A stretch of 64,000 nt of DNA. Origin: an uncultured Prevotellaceae bacterium. Lineage in GTDB: Bacteria; Bacteroidota; Bacteroidia; Bacteroidales; Muribaculaceae. The notes under the pieces are model-generated. The model saw nothing but the letters and a program-made list of their open reading frames with translations, was not told the origin of the DNA and searched no databases. The translations under genes were made by a program, and so were the position numbers. Where the stretch lies: the NCBI GenBank assembly GCA_900318335.1, contig ONKF01000015.1, positions 35,999 through 99,998 of the forward strand, written 5' to 3'. Shown here one piece after another: positions 18,671-28,553 of the stretch; within the stretch, counting starts at the first letter, position 1; each line of letters starts with the position of its first letter.

Positions 18671-21327
18671 TGAGACAGCGGGTATTGATATTATTCCTCA
18701 TCGGTTGTGTCATGGCTATGAGCGTGGATGCACAACAGATTACGCATCGCTTCAATCGGGTCTCGATGAGCGAGGCGCTGAAGTATCTGCAAGGCCAAAC
18801 CGACCGTTACCGCATCGTGTTCATCTTCAACGAACTCGAGGACTTCAGTGTTACTGCCGATGTGAGAGGAAAAAGCGTCCCTGATGCCATCCGTCAACTC
18901 ATTGGCTTCTACCCTATCGCCATGACCGTCAACGACAAACACGAGATCTATGTGGAATGTACCCACAAGACCGACCGCCGCCTGATCGGGCGTCTCGTTG
19001 ATGAGAAAGGAGGGCCGCTGGAGTATGCCAATATCATCGTGATGGATCCACGGGATTCCACCCTGCTCACCCACGGCGTGAGCAATGCCAGCGGCATCTT
19101 TGTCATTCCTGTTGAGCGAGAAAAGGTCATTGCGCGTGTCAGTCATGTGGGTTACAAGACAGTGTATAAGCCTTGTAAGACGATGAGAATCGGTACCATC
19201 AAGATGGAACCCGAGATTATCAGACTCCAGGAAACCTTTGTTACCGCCCCCAGAATGCAGGTAGCGCGCGACGGGACCAATTATACCATCTACAGCCTTG
19301 GCGGCACCATCATGGGTAATGCGGGTAATGCGCTGGACCTGTTACGATGGGCGCCGGGTATCATGGTCGATGCGGGTGACGGCATTTCAGTCATTGGGCG
19401 CAATTCAACCGAGGTGTATGTCAACAACCGACGTATCACCAATAAATCAGAACTCAGGGCTTTGAGCTCCCAAGACATCAAGCGCATTGAGGTCATCCGT
19501 GACCCTGATGCTCAATATTCCTCTACTGCCGATGCGGTCATCATGTTATACACGCACAGTTCCATCAAGAACCACCTGGGCGCCAGCCTTACCGACATCG
19601 TGGACTTCAAGCACAAGGTGTCCAACACCACGACCCTGACGATTGACGGCAAGTATAACAAGCTGTCGGGCAACGTCTCACTGGGCTACAGCCGCAACTA
19701 TTCCCGCAGTCACAACACGCAATTTACTGATGCTTACGACAGTGGCTCGAAAAACGACACTACGAGCTATTCGGGCAGCGGAGACAACTACCTTGTGTTC
19801 GCCGGCATCAACTATGCCTTCACCCCTAAGAGTGTCGTGGGTGTTCAATACAGTGGAGACTTCAGCAAGACGGGTATTGACCTGCAGACGTCACGTGAGT
19901 ACAACCATGGTTTTGTCACTGAGCAGACCGACAAACAGTGTGACTTGGCCTTGAGATCAGACCACCAGAGCATTTCGGCCAGCTACTCGTGGCAACGCAC
20001 CGACGACTCCCGATTGCTGCTTATCTACGATCGTGCCTATTCCTGGCAGACCAATCGTCAGGACATCCATAGCCATGGACTGGCACCTCAAACGATAGAC
20101 TACTTCAATGACTATGAGATCAGTACGGCAACGGCAAAATATGTTTTTGTAACCCGTGGTTGGGAACACAAGTCGGGGCTGGAATGGGGCCATGCCAATA
20201 ATGCCAGCGAAGTAGAGAAAGAGGGTGATAGGCAACGAAGCAACCGCAACAACTACTGGGCCTCGGCCTATTATGCGCTGAGCAAGCAGTGGAATCGCTG
20301 GCGGTTGAACCTGGGATTGCGTTATGAGTATGACTATACCAAAACGCTTCAGGACGTCGTTATCCGTTATGAGAAAACATATCATGACCTGTTGCCGAGC
20401 TTTAAGGTGGGTTATCGGGTGAACGACGACCTTGACCTCACGGCCAGCTATCGCCGCACGCTCGTGCGCCCGTCCTACAACCAGTTGCGCTCCACATTCT
20501 ACTTTAACGTGTTGCCGTACAACAGCCTGGGGTATTCCTTCTTGTCAAACTCTGATTTCATGACGGGTCATTCATCGCAAGAGAATTTACCGAGTAGCAA
20601 CCTGTCGCCCAATATCATCTATCTGGGCGCCGATGACCTTGCCACGGGCAATCCCGAGTTGCGCCCCACGTCGACCGACCGCTTTGCCCTGACGGCCCAG
20701 TATCGCCATTTTGCGGCCCAACTGTCCTACAGCCTTGTGGACAATGCCATCCAGACTGTACATCAATTGCTTAGTTCAGGAGCCTTGCTCCAGAGCCCCA
20801 TCAATATCGGTCGCATTCATGCCCTGAGCCTTGACGTGGATTATTCTTTCAACAACAGATATTTCAACATATTCTTGCTGGCATCGGGCACATGGCCCCG
20901 CATTCCCGTACCATCGTTGGGACGAACCGAAATCGAGAACAGGCCGTTTGCCGTGCTGCATGGCAACCTACAGTATAACCTCTCGCAGCATGTGATGCTG
21001 GGGTGTGACCTGTTGTATTCCACGCCTTGGACCTCGGGCAGTAGCACCCGTTGCAATTCAAGGCTGGGGTTGAACCTGAGCGTGATGGCTCGCCTGCTTG
21101 GCGACAGACTCACCCTGGGTGCCAACTTCAATGATGCGTTCAACCGTAGCATGAGCACCCGTAACGAGACTCAATACGGCAACGTGTTCAACCGCACCGA
21201 TATCCACAACGACTCGCGCAGCGTCTCGCTCATGGTCAGGTGGACGTTCAACACCATCAACAATCCATTCAAGCGCCGCAGCGGCAACGATGCCACGCTG
21301 CAACGCACCCAAGAAACAGTCAATTAG
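18667..21327 (+). CDS. Outer membrane receptor with STN and carboxypeptidase-like domains (TonB-dependent type)
   Basis: 886 residues with a signal peptide (cleavage after VDAQ, about residue 23). An STN domain (about 25-95, FNRVSMSEALKYL) is of the kind that signals from the outer membrane to an anti-sigma factor. A carboxypeptidase-regulatory-like domain (about 100-180, RLVDEKGGPLEYANI) and a plug (about 195-285, ending IKRIEVIRDP) follow, then a beta-barrel of the 'outer membrane beta-barrel family' seen in Bacteroidetes. The gene overlaps the anti-sigma gene by ATGA, so receptor, anti-sigma and sigma form one unit. No SusD partner follows, and the ligand is unknown. Confidence 0.9.
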   Translation: MMRQRVLILFLIGCVMAMSVDAQQITHRFNRVSMSEALKYLQGQTDRYRIVFIFNELEDFSVTADVRGKSVPDAIRQLIGFYPIAMTVNDKHEIYVECTHKTDRRLIGRLVDEKGGPLEYANIIVMDPRDSTLLTHGVSNASGIFVIPVEREKVIARVSHVGYKTVYKPCKTMRIGTIKMEPEIIRLQETFVTAPRMQVARDGTNYTIYSLGGTIMGNAGNALDLLRWAPGIMVDAGDGISVIGRNSTEVYVNNRRITNKSELRALSSQDIKRIEVIRDPDAQYSSTADAVIMLYTHSSIKNHLGASLTDIVDFKHKVSNTTTLTIDGKYNKLSGNVSLGYSRNYSRSHNTQFTDAYDSGSKNDTTSYSGSGDNYLVFAGINYAFTPKSVVGVQYSGDFSKTGIDLQTSREYNHGFVTEQTDKQCDLALRSDHQSISASYSWQRTDDSRLLLIYDRAYSWQTNRQDIHSHGLAPQTIDYFNDYEISTATAKYVFVTRGWEHKSGLEWGHANNASEVEKEGDRQRSNRNNYWASAYYALSKQWNRWRLNLGLRYEYDYTKTLQDVVIRYEKTYHDLLPSFKVGYRVNDDLDLTASYRRTLVRPSYNQLRSTFYFNVLPYNSLGYSFLSNSDFMTGHSSQENLPSSNLSPNIIYLGADDLATGNPELRPTSTDRFALTAQYRHFAAQLSYSLVDNAIQTVHQLLSSGALLQSPINIGRIHALSLDVDYSFNNRYFNIFLLASGTWPRIPVPSLGRTEIENRPFAVLHGNLQYNLSQHVMLGCDLLYSTPWTSGSSTRCNSRLGLNLSVMARLLGDRLTLGANFNDAFNRSMSTRNETQYGNVFNRTDIHNDSRSVSLMVRWTFNTINNPFKRRSGNDATLQRTQETVN

Positions 21328-21389
21328 CAGTTAGGAGTTAGCAGTTAGGAGTTAGGAGTTAGGAGTTAGGAGTTAGGAGTTAGGAGTTA
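21324..21389 (+). repeat. Tandem heptamer array, nine TTAGGAG-type units
   Basis: Nine consecutive 7-nt units, seven reading TTAGGAG and two TTAGCAG, plus a partial tenth. The first unit supplies the stop codon of the receptor gene. Every unit contains TAG, and because 7 is not a multiple of 3 the array closes all three forward frames. Confidence 0.95.
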
Positions 21390-21424
21390 TTTTGACAACC
21401 AACAAATAAAATATCAAAAGAATT

Positions 21425-22264
21425 ATGAAAACAAGAATTATAATGATGACACTTGCCTTGGCTTTGCTGAGTTTGAGTGCTTGCACAAAAGACGATGATG
21501 CTGATGATCCAATGTCTGGATGGGCGATGCCCGATCCTAGAATCCCTTTAATGCCCGTACCTGACTTTGAGATGTGGCCGACTCCAACGATTGACGACAG
21601 CGATCTGCAGGGTGAGGGTTACACATTTGACTATTGGAGAGAGCACAAAGACGAAGCACAGACAGGTGATGAACTCATGGCTATGTGCAATATCCCCAAT
21701 GATTTGCTTAAAAACATGTCAACACCCAACCTGGCATGGACCTGCTTCAACCACCCCTATAACACTGATTGGATAGCATTCAATAATTACTATGAAGGCA
21801 TTCTATCGGTGATGACGAGATTTAATGGCTATGGGGAACTCATGAAACGAAAAGGCGGTGCCGAAGCCGTGATAGACCTCTTTGTTGATTTAGGCTACAA
21901 TGAAGAGGGAAAAATCAATGTGAACGAACCATCTATGATTGCATGGACACTGGTGTTGTGCACTGCCAACGATTATCGGGCATTTAATCAGGAACAGGTG
22001 TCAAGACTTGCCAAAGAGGTGCTCTATAAAGACTTCATCGCCCTAGCCACCTCTTCCGCAAACCTCTATCTATCGCACAAGTCTTATTGTCTGTTGGGCG
22101 CATTTATGGCCTATCATTATGATGAGGCACTGCCAGTAGAGCAACGCATCCTTCTAGCCAGTTTCATTGGAAATCTGAGCATGACATACTATACCAGCGA
22201 GGTGGACTTGGTCCGTTCCTACATCATCATCAAAGAAAGTCTGAACCGCCTCGCCGGGGAATAA
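21425..22264 (+). CDS. Predicted lipoprotein of unknown function
   Basis: 279 residues with a lipoprotein signal peptide (LLSLSAC, Cys 20) and an acidic Asp-rich stretch after the cysteine, the kind of residue context that favours export to the cell surface in Bacteroidota. The rest is alpha-helical, with two Trp/Tyr-rich segments. I recognise no domain. It follows the receptor gene and the heptamer array and precedes two further exported proteins in the same direction, so it may belong to the regulon of the ECF cassette; that is inference from position. Confidence 0.8.
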   Translation: MKTRIIMMTLALALLSLSACTKDDDADDPMSGWAMPDPRIPLMPVPDFEMWPTPTIDDSDLQGEGYTFDYWREHKDEAQTGDELMAMCNIPNDLLKNMSTPNLAWTCFNHPYNTDWIAFNNYYEGILSVMTRFNGYGELMKRKGGAEAVIDLFVDLGYNEEGKINVNEPSMIAWTLVLCTANDYRAFNQEQVSRLAKEVLYKDFIALATSSANLYLSHKSYCLLGAFMAYHYDEALPVEQRILLASFIGNLSMTYYTSEVDLVRSYIIIKESLNRLAGE

Positions 22265-22304
22265 CATAAATTGCAAAATAAATGATAACTTAGTAGAAAC
22301 GATT

Positions 22305-23060
22305 ATGAAAAAGATTCTTTTTTTACTGCTTATTGGGCTGCTGGCACTGACAGCCTGCGATGTGAAGGATGAGCCGAATTCCGATATCGAGACAATCAAG
22401 GTGAACGGCGTGTCATTCAACATGGTAAAAGTCAAGGGTGGCAACTTAACAATGAACATGGAAATCTGGTCTGACTGGGGCTTTGTTTATCATAGAGACA
22501 CTACACTCAATGTCACAGTTGGAGACTTCAGGATTGGCCAGACCGAGGTCACCCAAGCCTTATGGCTTGCCGTCATGGGCGAGAACCCAAGTTATTTCTC
22601 CAGCAATAATGACAAACGAGTTTTTGAAGATGATTTTAACCGCCCGGTAGAAAATGTATGGTGGGACGATTGCCAAGAATTCATAGAAAAACTGAACAAA
22701 CTCACGGGACGGCACTTCAGGATACCCAGCGAAGCCGAGTGGCAGTTTGCAGCCCGTGGAGGAATGAAGACACATGGCTACCCTTATGCCGGTAGTGATA
22801 ACATTGACGAGGTGGCTTGGTGGTTTGAGAATTCCGATGGCATGACGCATCCTGTAGGCCAAAAGAAGGCCAACGAACTGGGGCTCTATGACATGAGCGG
22901 CAATGTGATGGAGTGGTGCTACATGCCCTTGTCAGGTTATTCTTTCCGCGTTTGCCGTGGCGGATCATATTTCAGTAAATACTTCATGTGGAAAAGTGTC
23001 TATTCTAGCGATCAAGGTGAAGTCAGGGGAAGCGATATCGGCCTGCGCCTCGCCGAGTAG
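22305..23060 (+). CDS. Lipoprotein with formylglycine-generating-enzyme-like (SUMF1) domain
   Basis: 251 residues with lipobox LLALTAC (Cys 19). The SUMF1/FGE-sulfatase fold is shown by the ordered motifs FRIGQTEVTQALW, RPVENVWWDDCQEFIEKLN, FRIPSEAEWQFAARGG, GLYDMSGNVMEW and the final FRVCRGGSY...GLRLAE. In this family only some members activate sulfatases; the surface-lipoprotein members of Bacteroidota mostly have other or unknown roles. The region around the pair of active-site cysteines of true FGE is not recognisable, so I do not claim sulfatase maturation. It stands 40 bp after the preceding lipoprotein gene. Confidence 0.87.
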   Translation: MKKILFLLLIGLLALTACDVKDEPNSDIETIKVNGVSFNMVKVKGGNLTMNMEIWSDWGFVYHRDTTLNVTVGDFRIGQTEVTQALWLAVMGENPSYFSSNNDKRVFEDDFNRPVENVWWDDCQEFIEKLNKLTGRHFRIPSEAEWQFAARGGMKTHGYPYAGSDNIDEVAWWFENSDGMTHPVGQKKANELGLYDMSGNVMEWCYMPLSGYSFRVCRGGSYFSKYFMWKSVYSSDQGEVRGSDIGLRLAE

Positions 23061-23107
23061 GAACAATTAAGAATTCAATATCATTAAAAACATAAAATAA
23101 TTCAATC

Positions 23108-24315
23108 ATGAAAATGACAAAGAAACTGATGACCCTGGTGCTGGTGATGCTGGCACTGACGGCCTGTAAAGATGACGGTGAGGTTGTTTATATGCTCCCC
23201 GAGAAAAAGCCTATCCAGTTGAGCGCTGAACAAAAGCAGATGCGTGACAACAACAATGAGTTTGCATGGCGGCTGTTCCAGTGACCTATATGCTGGGGAT
23301 GCTTAACGCTGGTGCAGCAGGGACAACACGCGACGAAATCACAGCAACGCTGGGATTCGGCTCAGACCCGACTGCGGTGAACGAATACTGCAAGAAAATG
23401 ATTGAAGGAGCGCCCAATGTCGATCCGGCTGCTACCGTGAAAATCGCCAACTGCATCAACGTCAATTCTGCTATGGGATTAAGCCTGCTCAAACAGTATG
23501 TCAACGACATGGAGAACTATTATAGCGCCCAAATCGAAGCTCTGGACTTCACCAAGAGCAGTACCTTGGAGAAAATCAATAAGTGGTGCTCAAAGAACAC
23601 AGACGGGATGATTCCCAGTATCCTCGACGAGTTGAATCCCAATGTCGCCATGTGTCTGTTGAACGCCATCTATTTCAATGCTGACTGGAAAGAGAAATTT
23701 GACAAAAACGACACCCGTAACTCGAGCTTTACTTTGCCTGATGGATCTATCGTGACTCGTGAACTCATGCACCGCAAGGCCATCGCACAAGGCTGCGAGA
23801 GCGAGTTGTGCTCCATGTTGCGCATACCATTTGGCAACGGCGGCTACAGCATGTATGTCATGCTGCCTGCCGAGGGGAAGACCACGGGCGACCTCATCCG
23901 CGAAATGAGCCAGCAGGAATTGACCGACCATCTGGACGCCATTGACATGACTCCCCACGAGGTGGATATCCTCATGCCCCGGTTTGAAATCGTGAGCGAC
24001 ATCGACCTGATAGATGTCCTCGAACCCATGGGCATCAAATCAGCGTTCACCTCCAGCGCCGACTTCTCAAACATGTCTGACATGAGACTGTTTGTATCAA
24101 TGATGAAGCAGAAGGCTAAGATCGAAGTCGACGAGGACGGAGCCAAAGCCTCGGCAGTGACCGTTGCGGAGATGGGACCAACATCCCCTGGACCACAGCA
24201 CTATGAAAAAGCCGAGTTCCATGCCATCCGTCCCTTCCTGTATTTCATACTCGAGGAGAGCACCCGCAGCATCTTCTTCATCGGCACCTACTGTGGCAAC
24301 GTCACAGAGAACTGA
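23108..24315 (+). pseudogene. Serpin lipoprotein, interrupted by frameshift with internal deletion
   Basis: The 5' part (23108-23284) encodes a lipoprotein signal (LALTAC) and the start of a serpin fold (NNNEFAWRLF), then meets a TGA at 23282. The remaining serpin continues in another frame from about 23273 to 24315 (PVTYMLGMLNAGAAG onward), complete with the hinge (DEDGAKASAVTVAEM) of the reactive-centre loop and the C-terminal beta-strands. About 15-20 residues usually found between these segments (the NVFISP strand) are absent, so this is a small deletion of non-multiple-of-three size. Serpins are protease inhibitors; intact Bacteroidota ones are lipid-anchored. It could be a true pseudogene, a recent mutation or an assembly error. 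The downstream part alone lacks an export signal. Confidence 0.75.
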
Positions 24316-24405
24316 CGCAAGAACAAAATAACGCCCAACTTGCCTTCGGAATGAAGTTTTGACCATTTTATACTCGGCATTCTTATGGTTTCGTGCAAAA
24401 AACAC

Positions 24406-24413
24406 TATCTTTG
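24406..24413 (+). promoter_or_regulatory. Promoter -7 element for the DUF3857 gene pair
   Basis: TATCTTTG, a full -7 match, ends 24 bp before the start codon at 24438. No clear TTTG is seen at the expected -33 distance. Confidence 0.6.
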
Positions 24414-24437
24414 CAGCAAAAACTAAACCTTAACGAT

Positions 24438-26414
24438 ATGAAGACCACTAGACTGTTACTCTTAGGAATGATGTTGTGCCTGGCATCAATGGCATGGGCA
24501 CAAACGCTGGAGCCAAATCTCAAGTGGGGAAAGCCCACTGACGCTGAACTGAATATGACAACATATGCCCCCGACCCGGAAGCCGAGGCGGTGGTGCTGT
24601 GCAGTCAGACACTTCTGCGGTATGACTTGTCCTCGGGTTCGCTCAAACTGATACTATCCACTAAGAAGCGTATCAAGGTTCTCAAGGAAGAAGGAAAAGA
24701 CAAAGCCAATGGTGCTATCTCATATGTTTACAATGGCCGTCGAATGGGTGACTGCGAACTATTAGTCAAACTCAAAGCCACAGCCTACAATATGGTTGAC
24801 GGGAAGTTGGTCAAGACCAAAATGGAGGGCAATATGGTCAATCATGAGGATGTGACCAAAACGCTGCGCCTGACCAAATACACTGTGCCACAGGTCACCG
24901 TGGGAACCATCATAGAGGTGGAATATGAGATAGAAAGCGACTTTTTCAGCCACATTGATGACTGGTGGGCACAGAGTGAAATACCAGTGATGTACACTTC
25001 GTTTGATGTGACTGTTCCGGAGTATTTCGATTTCAGCGTTGATGAACGCGGTTCTTATCGGTTGGAAAATAAGATTGAGGACACAAACATGAATTTGGCA
25101 GCAGGAATACCTTGTATAGGTAAGCGATATCAGTTTATTGGCCGAAATTTGCCGGCTCTGCGCAAAAAGAAAATGCTTTATGCTCCTCAATACTATGGGC
25201 AGCGCGTTTCAATGGAGTTGCGTTCTATCCAGATACCGGGTAGGATGACCAAAAACTTCACTTCCAACTGGGATGCTGTGGACAAGCACCTATTAGATGA
25301 TGGTGAGTTCGGTGTTCGGCTGGGTAAGAACCCGCTTAAGACCGAAATGAAAGAGGCGGGCGTGGCCGACATCGCCGACCCTGTAGAACGCATCATGGCC
25401 ATTTATCGCCTGCTTAAGGATCGTGTCAAGTGGAACGATCAATACACTCTCTATGCCGAGAGCGCTGGCAAGGTGCTCAAGGAACGCTCGGGCAGCAACG
25501 CCAGCATCAACTTCATCCTAATCAATATGCTCAGGGATGCAGGATTTGAGGCTTATCCTGCTGTGATGAGGTCGCGCGACAAGGGATTCTTGACCGTCGC
25601 CCGTGCTACTGTTAAAGAGTTCAACACCTTTGTCGTGGCAATCAAGGTGGGTGATAAGTTCTCATACCTGGACGGCTCGATCGAGGACGGTTGGCTCGAT
25701 GTCCTGCCCGACCATCTGCTGGTTGACCGCGCTCGCATCGTGAGCAAGGACAAACCGACCGAATGGGTCGACCTGAGGGGGGTGTCGGAATCCAAATCAG
25801 GAAGCTTGGTCAAGGGTGAACTCCAAGCCGATGGTACCTTGCAGGCCGACATTCAGACGAAATATACGGGTCTGGAGGCTGCTTCCCTGCGACATGAATT
25901 CCGCATGGCCACCGACAGTGCCACTTACGTGTCAAAGTTGGCTCAGGAGTTGAACTGCGAAATCGAATCCCTCACCCTTGCTAACCATCACGGATTGGGA
26001 CCCGACGTGAAGCGGAACATGCATGTGACCAAGCATTGTGACGCTGCAGGCGACATCATCTATCTCAACCCGTGGGTGCTGAATGTGATGAGTGAAAACC
26101 CGCTAACCGAGGAGCAACGCACGTTGCCCGTCGAGTTCCCATGTCTCAACACCGAAAATCTGACCTCAGTAATTACCCTTCCCGAGGGCTATGTGGTTGA
26201 GGAACTGCCTAAATCACTGATGATCAAGAGTGAAGATGGCAAGCTAAGCTGCCTCATCGCATCGACTACCGATGGCTCGACGCTTTCGTCAAGGTGTCAG
26301 ATACAGGTCGGCAGGCTTTTCTTCTCTTCCCAAGAGTACCCCTTTGTGAAAAACTTCTTCGAAGAGGTGTATAAGCGACTGCAAGATGTCATCGTAATTA
26401 AAAAGGCGTCATGA
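24438..26414 (+). CDS. Exported DUF3857/transglutaminase-like protein
   Basis: 658 residues from the ATG at 24438, which opens a clear signal peptide (MKTTRLLLLGMMLCLASMAWAQ) and lies just after a -7 promoter element; the frame is open 15 codons upstream but that part overlaps the promoter. An N-terminal DUF3857 beta-domain (about 50-220) is followed by a transglutaminase-like core (about 285-400, ADPVERIMAIYRLLKDRVKWND, then SNASINFILINMLRDAGFEAYPAVMRSRD), in which Ser replaces the usual catalytic Cys (GSNASIN). A C-terminal DUF3858-like domain ends it. The following gene encodes a paralogue and overlaps by ATGA. Confidence 0.85.
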   Translation: MKTTRLLLLGMMLCLASMAWAQTLEPNLKWGKPTDAELNMTTYAPDPEAEAVVLCSQTLLRYDLSSGSLKLILSTKKRIKVLKEEGKDKANGAISYVYNGRRMGDCELLVKLKATAYNMVDGKLVKTKMEGNMVNHEDVTKTLRLTKYTVPQVTVGTIIEVEYEIESDFFSHIDDWWAQSEIPVMYTSFDVTVPEYFDFSVDERGSYRLENKIEDTNMNLAAGIPCIGKRYQFIGRNLPALRKKKMLYAPQYYGQRVSMELRSIQIPGRMTKNFTSNWDAVDKHLLDDGEFGVRLGKNPLKTEMKEAGVADIADPVERIMAIYRLLKDRVKWNDQYTLYAESAGKVLKERSGSNASINFILINMLRDAGFEAYPAVMRSRDKGFLTVARATVKEFNTFVVAIKVGDKFSYLDGSIEDGWLDVLPDHLLVDRARIVSKDKPTEWVDLRGVSESKSGSLVKGELQADGTLQADIQTKYTGLEAASLRHEFRMATDSATYVSKLAQELNCEIESLTLANHHGLGPDVKRNMHVTKHCDAAGDIIYLNPWVLNVMSENPLTEEQRTLPVEFPCLNTENLTSVITLPEGYVVEELPKSLMIKSEDGKLSCLIASTTDGSTLSSRCQIQVGRLFFSSQEYPFVKNFFEEVYKRLQDVIVIKKAS

Positions 26415-28267
26415 GAGTACTGATTTCCATTCTCCTGTTGCTGGTGTGCGTGCTGCCAGCCGCATCACAGACGGTCGATGCTGTCGTTGTGCAATCGACC
26501 ACCGAGGTTGACTGTCGTGACATGCGCAACACACGCATCAGCGAGCAGCGCGTCTATCGCCTGCTCCATGAGCGCGCCAACGACATGGCGCAGTTTGCGA
26601 TAGGTTGCAGCAAGTGGCAGAAGTTGACCGACTTCAACGGTCAAGTGACCGATGCCACAGGCAAGGTCATCCGCAAGTTTAAGAAGGGGGAGCTCAAGCG
26701 CAGTGAACTGAGCGGCGACTTTGCTGATGACTTCTATACGCTCTCGCTTGACTATACGCCGCCCAGTTACCCAATTACTGTAGAATTCAACTGGGTCACC
26801 GAACGCAACAACGGCAACTTCGGATTCCCTGCCTTTGCTCCGGTCGAAGCCTACAATACCCAGGTGGAACACGCCAATTACGTGCTCACGGCGCCAGCCC
26901 AGATGGCATGCCGGTACCAGTGCCGTAACATCGCCGACCAGGTGACACAAAGCACCTTGAGTGATGGCCGCATCCGCTACGAGGTGCACATGGATAACCT
27001 GCCCGCCATTGATAGTGAACCCTATTCGCCCCCTGCCCGTGAAATCCTACCTCACATTCTATGGTCGCCAGGCAAGTTTGAATTTCATGGCGTCTCAGGC
27101 GATATGACGACATGGCAGGGATACGGGGAATGGATCCATTCGTTGCTCAAGGGTCAGCAAGAGTTGACGCCCAAATTCAAGGAGCAGCTGCACGCCATGA
27201 CCGACACCTGCCGTACCGACCGCAGCAAGGTGGAGGTCATCTACAATTACCTGGCCCAAACCACGCGCTATGTGAGTATCCAGTTAGGCATCGGAGGCTG
27301 GCAACCGTTTCCCGCCAACGAGGTGTGCCGCACCGGTTTTGGCGATTGCAAAGGCTTGACCAATTACCTGTGCACCATGATGCATGAGGTGGGCATTCCG
27401 GCCAACTATGTGGTCATCAAGAGTGACCAGCGCCACCTCGTCAGGGAGTTCCCGTCCAATCAGTTCAATCACGTCATTGCCCAAGTGCCGCTGCCGGGCG
27501 ACACGCTGTGGCTCGAGTGCACGTCCTCGGCCTTTGTGCCGCTGGGATATGTGCATGAAAGTATAGCAGGCAACGATGCGCTGCTGATTGATGACAATGG
27601 CGGGCACTTGGTGAAACTTCCTGCTTACACCCCCGAGCAGAATGTCTCTTATAACAAAGCACACGTCACGCTGCAGGATGACGGCAGTGCCAAGTTGGAT
27701 GTCGATATGCGATATGAGTGCCGCCAATACGAGGACATGTTACCCCTCATGTCGCGCACCGAGCAGCAACGCCGAGATGCCATGCTCAGCAGCATCAACC
27801 TCTCGGCGGTCACGCTTGGCGACTTTACGTTTACAGAGCATAAGCAGAGCTACACCACACCCCATATCGATGTGAATATGCAGCTCGAAACACGCAATCT
27901 GGCCAATATCACCGGCTCTCGCATGTTTATCCCAGTGGGAATATTCCACAAAATGACCGTACCACGGGCATTACAACAGCGCATGCAGCCCGTCAGTATC
28001 GGCTATGGTTATGTTGATGTTGACACGATGGAGGTAACCATCCCCGAGAGCTATGTGATTGAAGCCTTGCCGTCGCAGGTCAACGAGGTGGCGCCCATGG
28101 GCGAGTTGTCACAGACCTTTAAAGCCGATGGCAACACGATAACCATCGTTACCCGCTACTTGATGCGAGGCGGACGCTATCCCGCTTCCGAGTATAATAC
28201 TTTGCGCAACTTCAAGTCCGCTGTCAAGAAGGCCTATGACCAGCGCATCGTCCTTCGCAGGAATTGA
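26411..28267 (+). CDS. Exported DUF3857/transglutaminase protein, paralogue of its neighbour
   Basis: 618 residues, signal peptide MRVLISILLLLVCVLPAASQ. The DUF3857 domain covers about 30-210. The transglutaminase core (about 260-380) has an intact Cys in FGDCKGLTNYLCTMMHEVGIPA and a His in FNHVIAQVPLPGDTLWLECT, so unlike its upstream neighbour it could be catalytic. The start overlaps the neighbour's stop (ATGA), which suggests one active and one inactive partner made in fixed ratio. Family members are common in Bacteroidota next to each other; the substrate is unknown. A strong terminator follows. Confidence 0.87.
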   Translation: MRVLISILLLLVCVLPAASQTVDAVVVQSTTEVDCRDMRNTRISEQRVYRLLHERANDMAQFAIGCSKWQKLTDFNGQVTDATGKVIRKFKKGELKRSELSGDFADDFYTLSLDYTPPSYPITVEFNWVTERNNGNFGFPAFAPVEAYNTQVEHANYVLTAPAQMACRYQCRNIADQVTQSTLSDGRIRYEVHMDNLPAIDSEPYSPPAREILPHILWSPGKFEFHGVSGDMTTWQGYGEWIHSLLKGQQELTPKFKEQLHAMTDTCRTDRSKVEVIYNYLAQTTRYVSIQLGIGGWQPFPANEVCRTGFGDCKGLTNYLCTMMHEVGIPANYVVIKSDQRHLVREFPSNQFNHVIAQVPLPGDTLWLECTSSAFVPLGYVHESIAGNDALLIDDNGGHLVKLPAYTPEQNVSYNKAHVTLQDDGSAKLDVDMRYECRQYEDMLPLMSRTEQQRRDAMLSSINLSAVTLGDFTFTEHKQSYTTPHIDVNMQLETRNLANITGSRMFIPVGIFHKMTVPRALQQRMQPVSIGYGYVDVDTMEVTIPESYVIEALPSQVNEVAPMGELSQTFKADGNTITIVTRYLMRGGRYPASEYNTLRNFKSAVKKAYDQRIVLRRN

Positions 28268-28320
28268 TCGACCATCTCATCGCATTGTTGCTGATGATGT
28301 TGGCTTGCAGAAGCCGTATG

Positions 28321-28352
28321 AGTGGGAGGGACGGTCCTCCCACTTATTTTTT
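28321..28352 (+). terminator. Rho-independent terminator after the DUF3857 pair
   Basis: A perfect 9-bp stem AGTGGGAGG (28321-28329) / CCTCCCACT (28336-28344), 6-base loop, then TATTTTTT. Confidence 0.88.
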
Positions 28353-28472
28353 GGGGATTGTCAAACGGGTTTGCTGGAAATCTACAAACCAGTGATTTCT
28401 TTTTCAAAATCCATGATCTGCTTACTGACGATAAGGCCATGAATACATAATAAAAAGAAAAATATTGGATTT

Positions 28473-28506
28473 TTTGGCCATTGTGAATAAAAAAGCAGTA
28501 CCTTTG
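28473..28506 (+). promoter_or_regulatory. Predicted promoter for the flavodiiron operon
   Basis: TACCTTTG at 28499-28506 matches the -7 element; TTTG at 28473-28476 lies 22 bp upstream, slightly longer than the usual 19-21. The ATG is 48 bp downstream. Confidence 0.6.
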
Positions 28507-28553
28507 TAGGATATTTTGGAAATCAACTTATTAACTGACTATACTATAGACAA

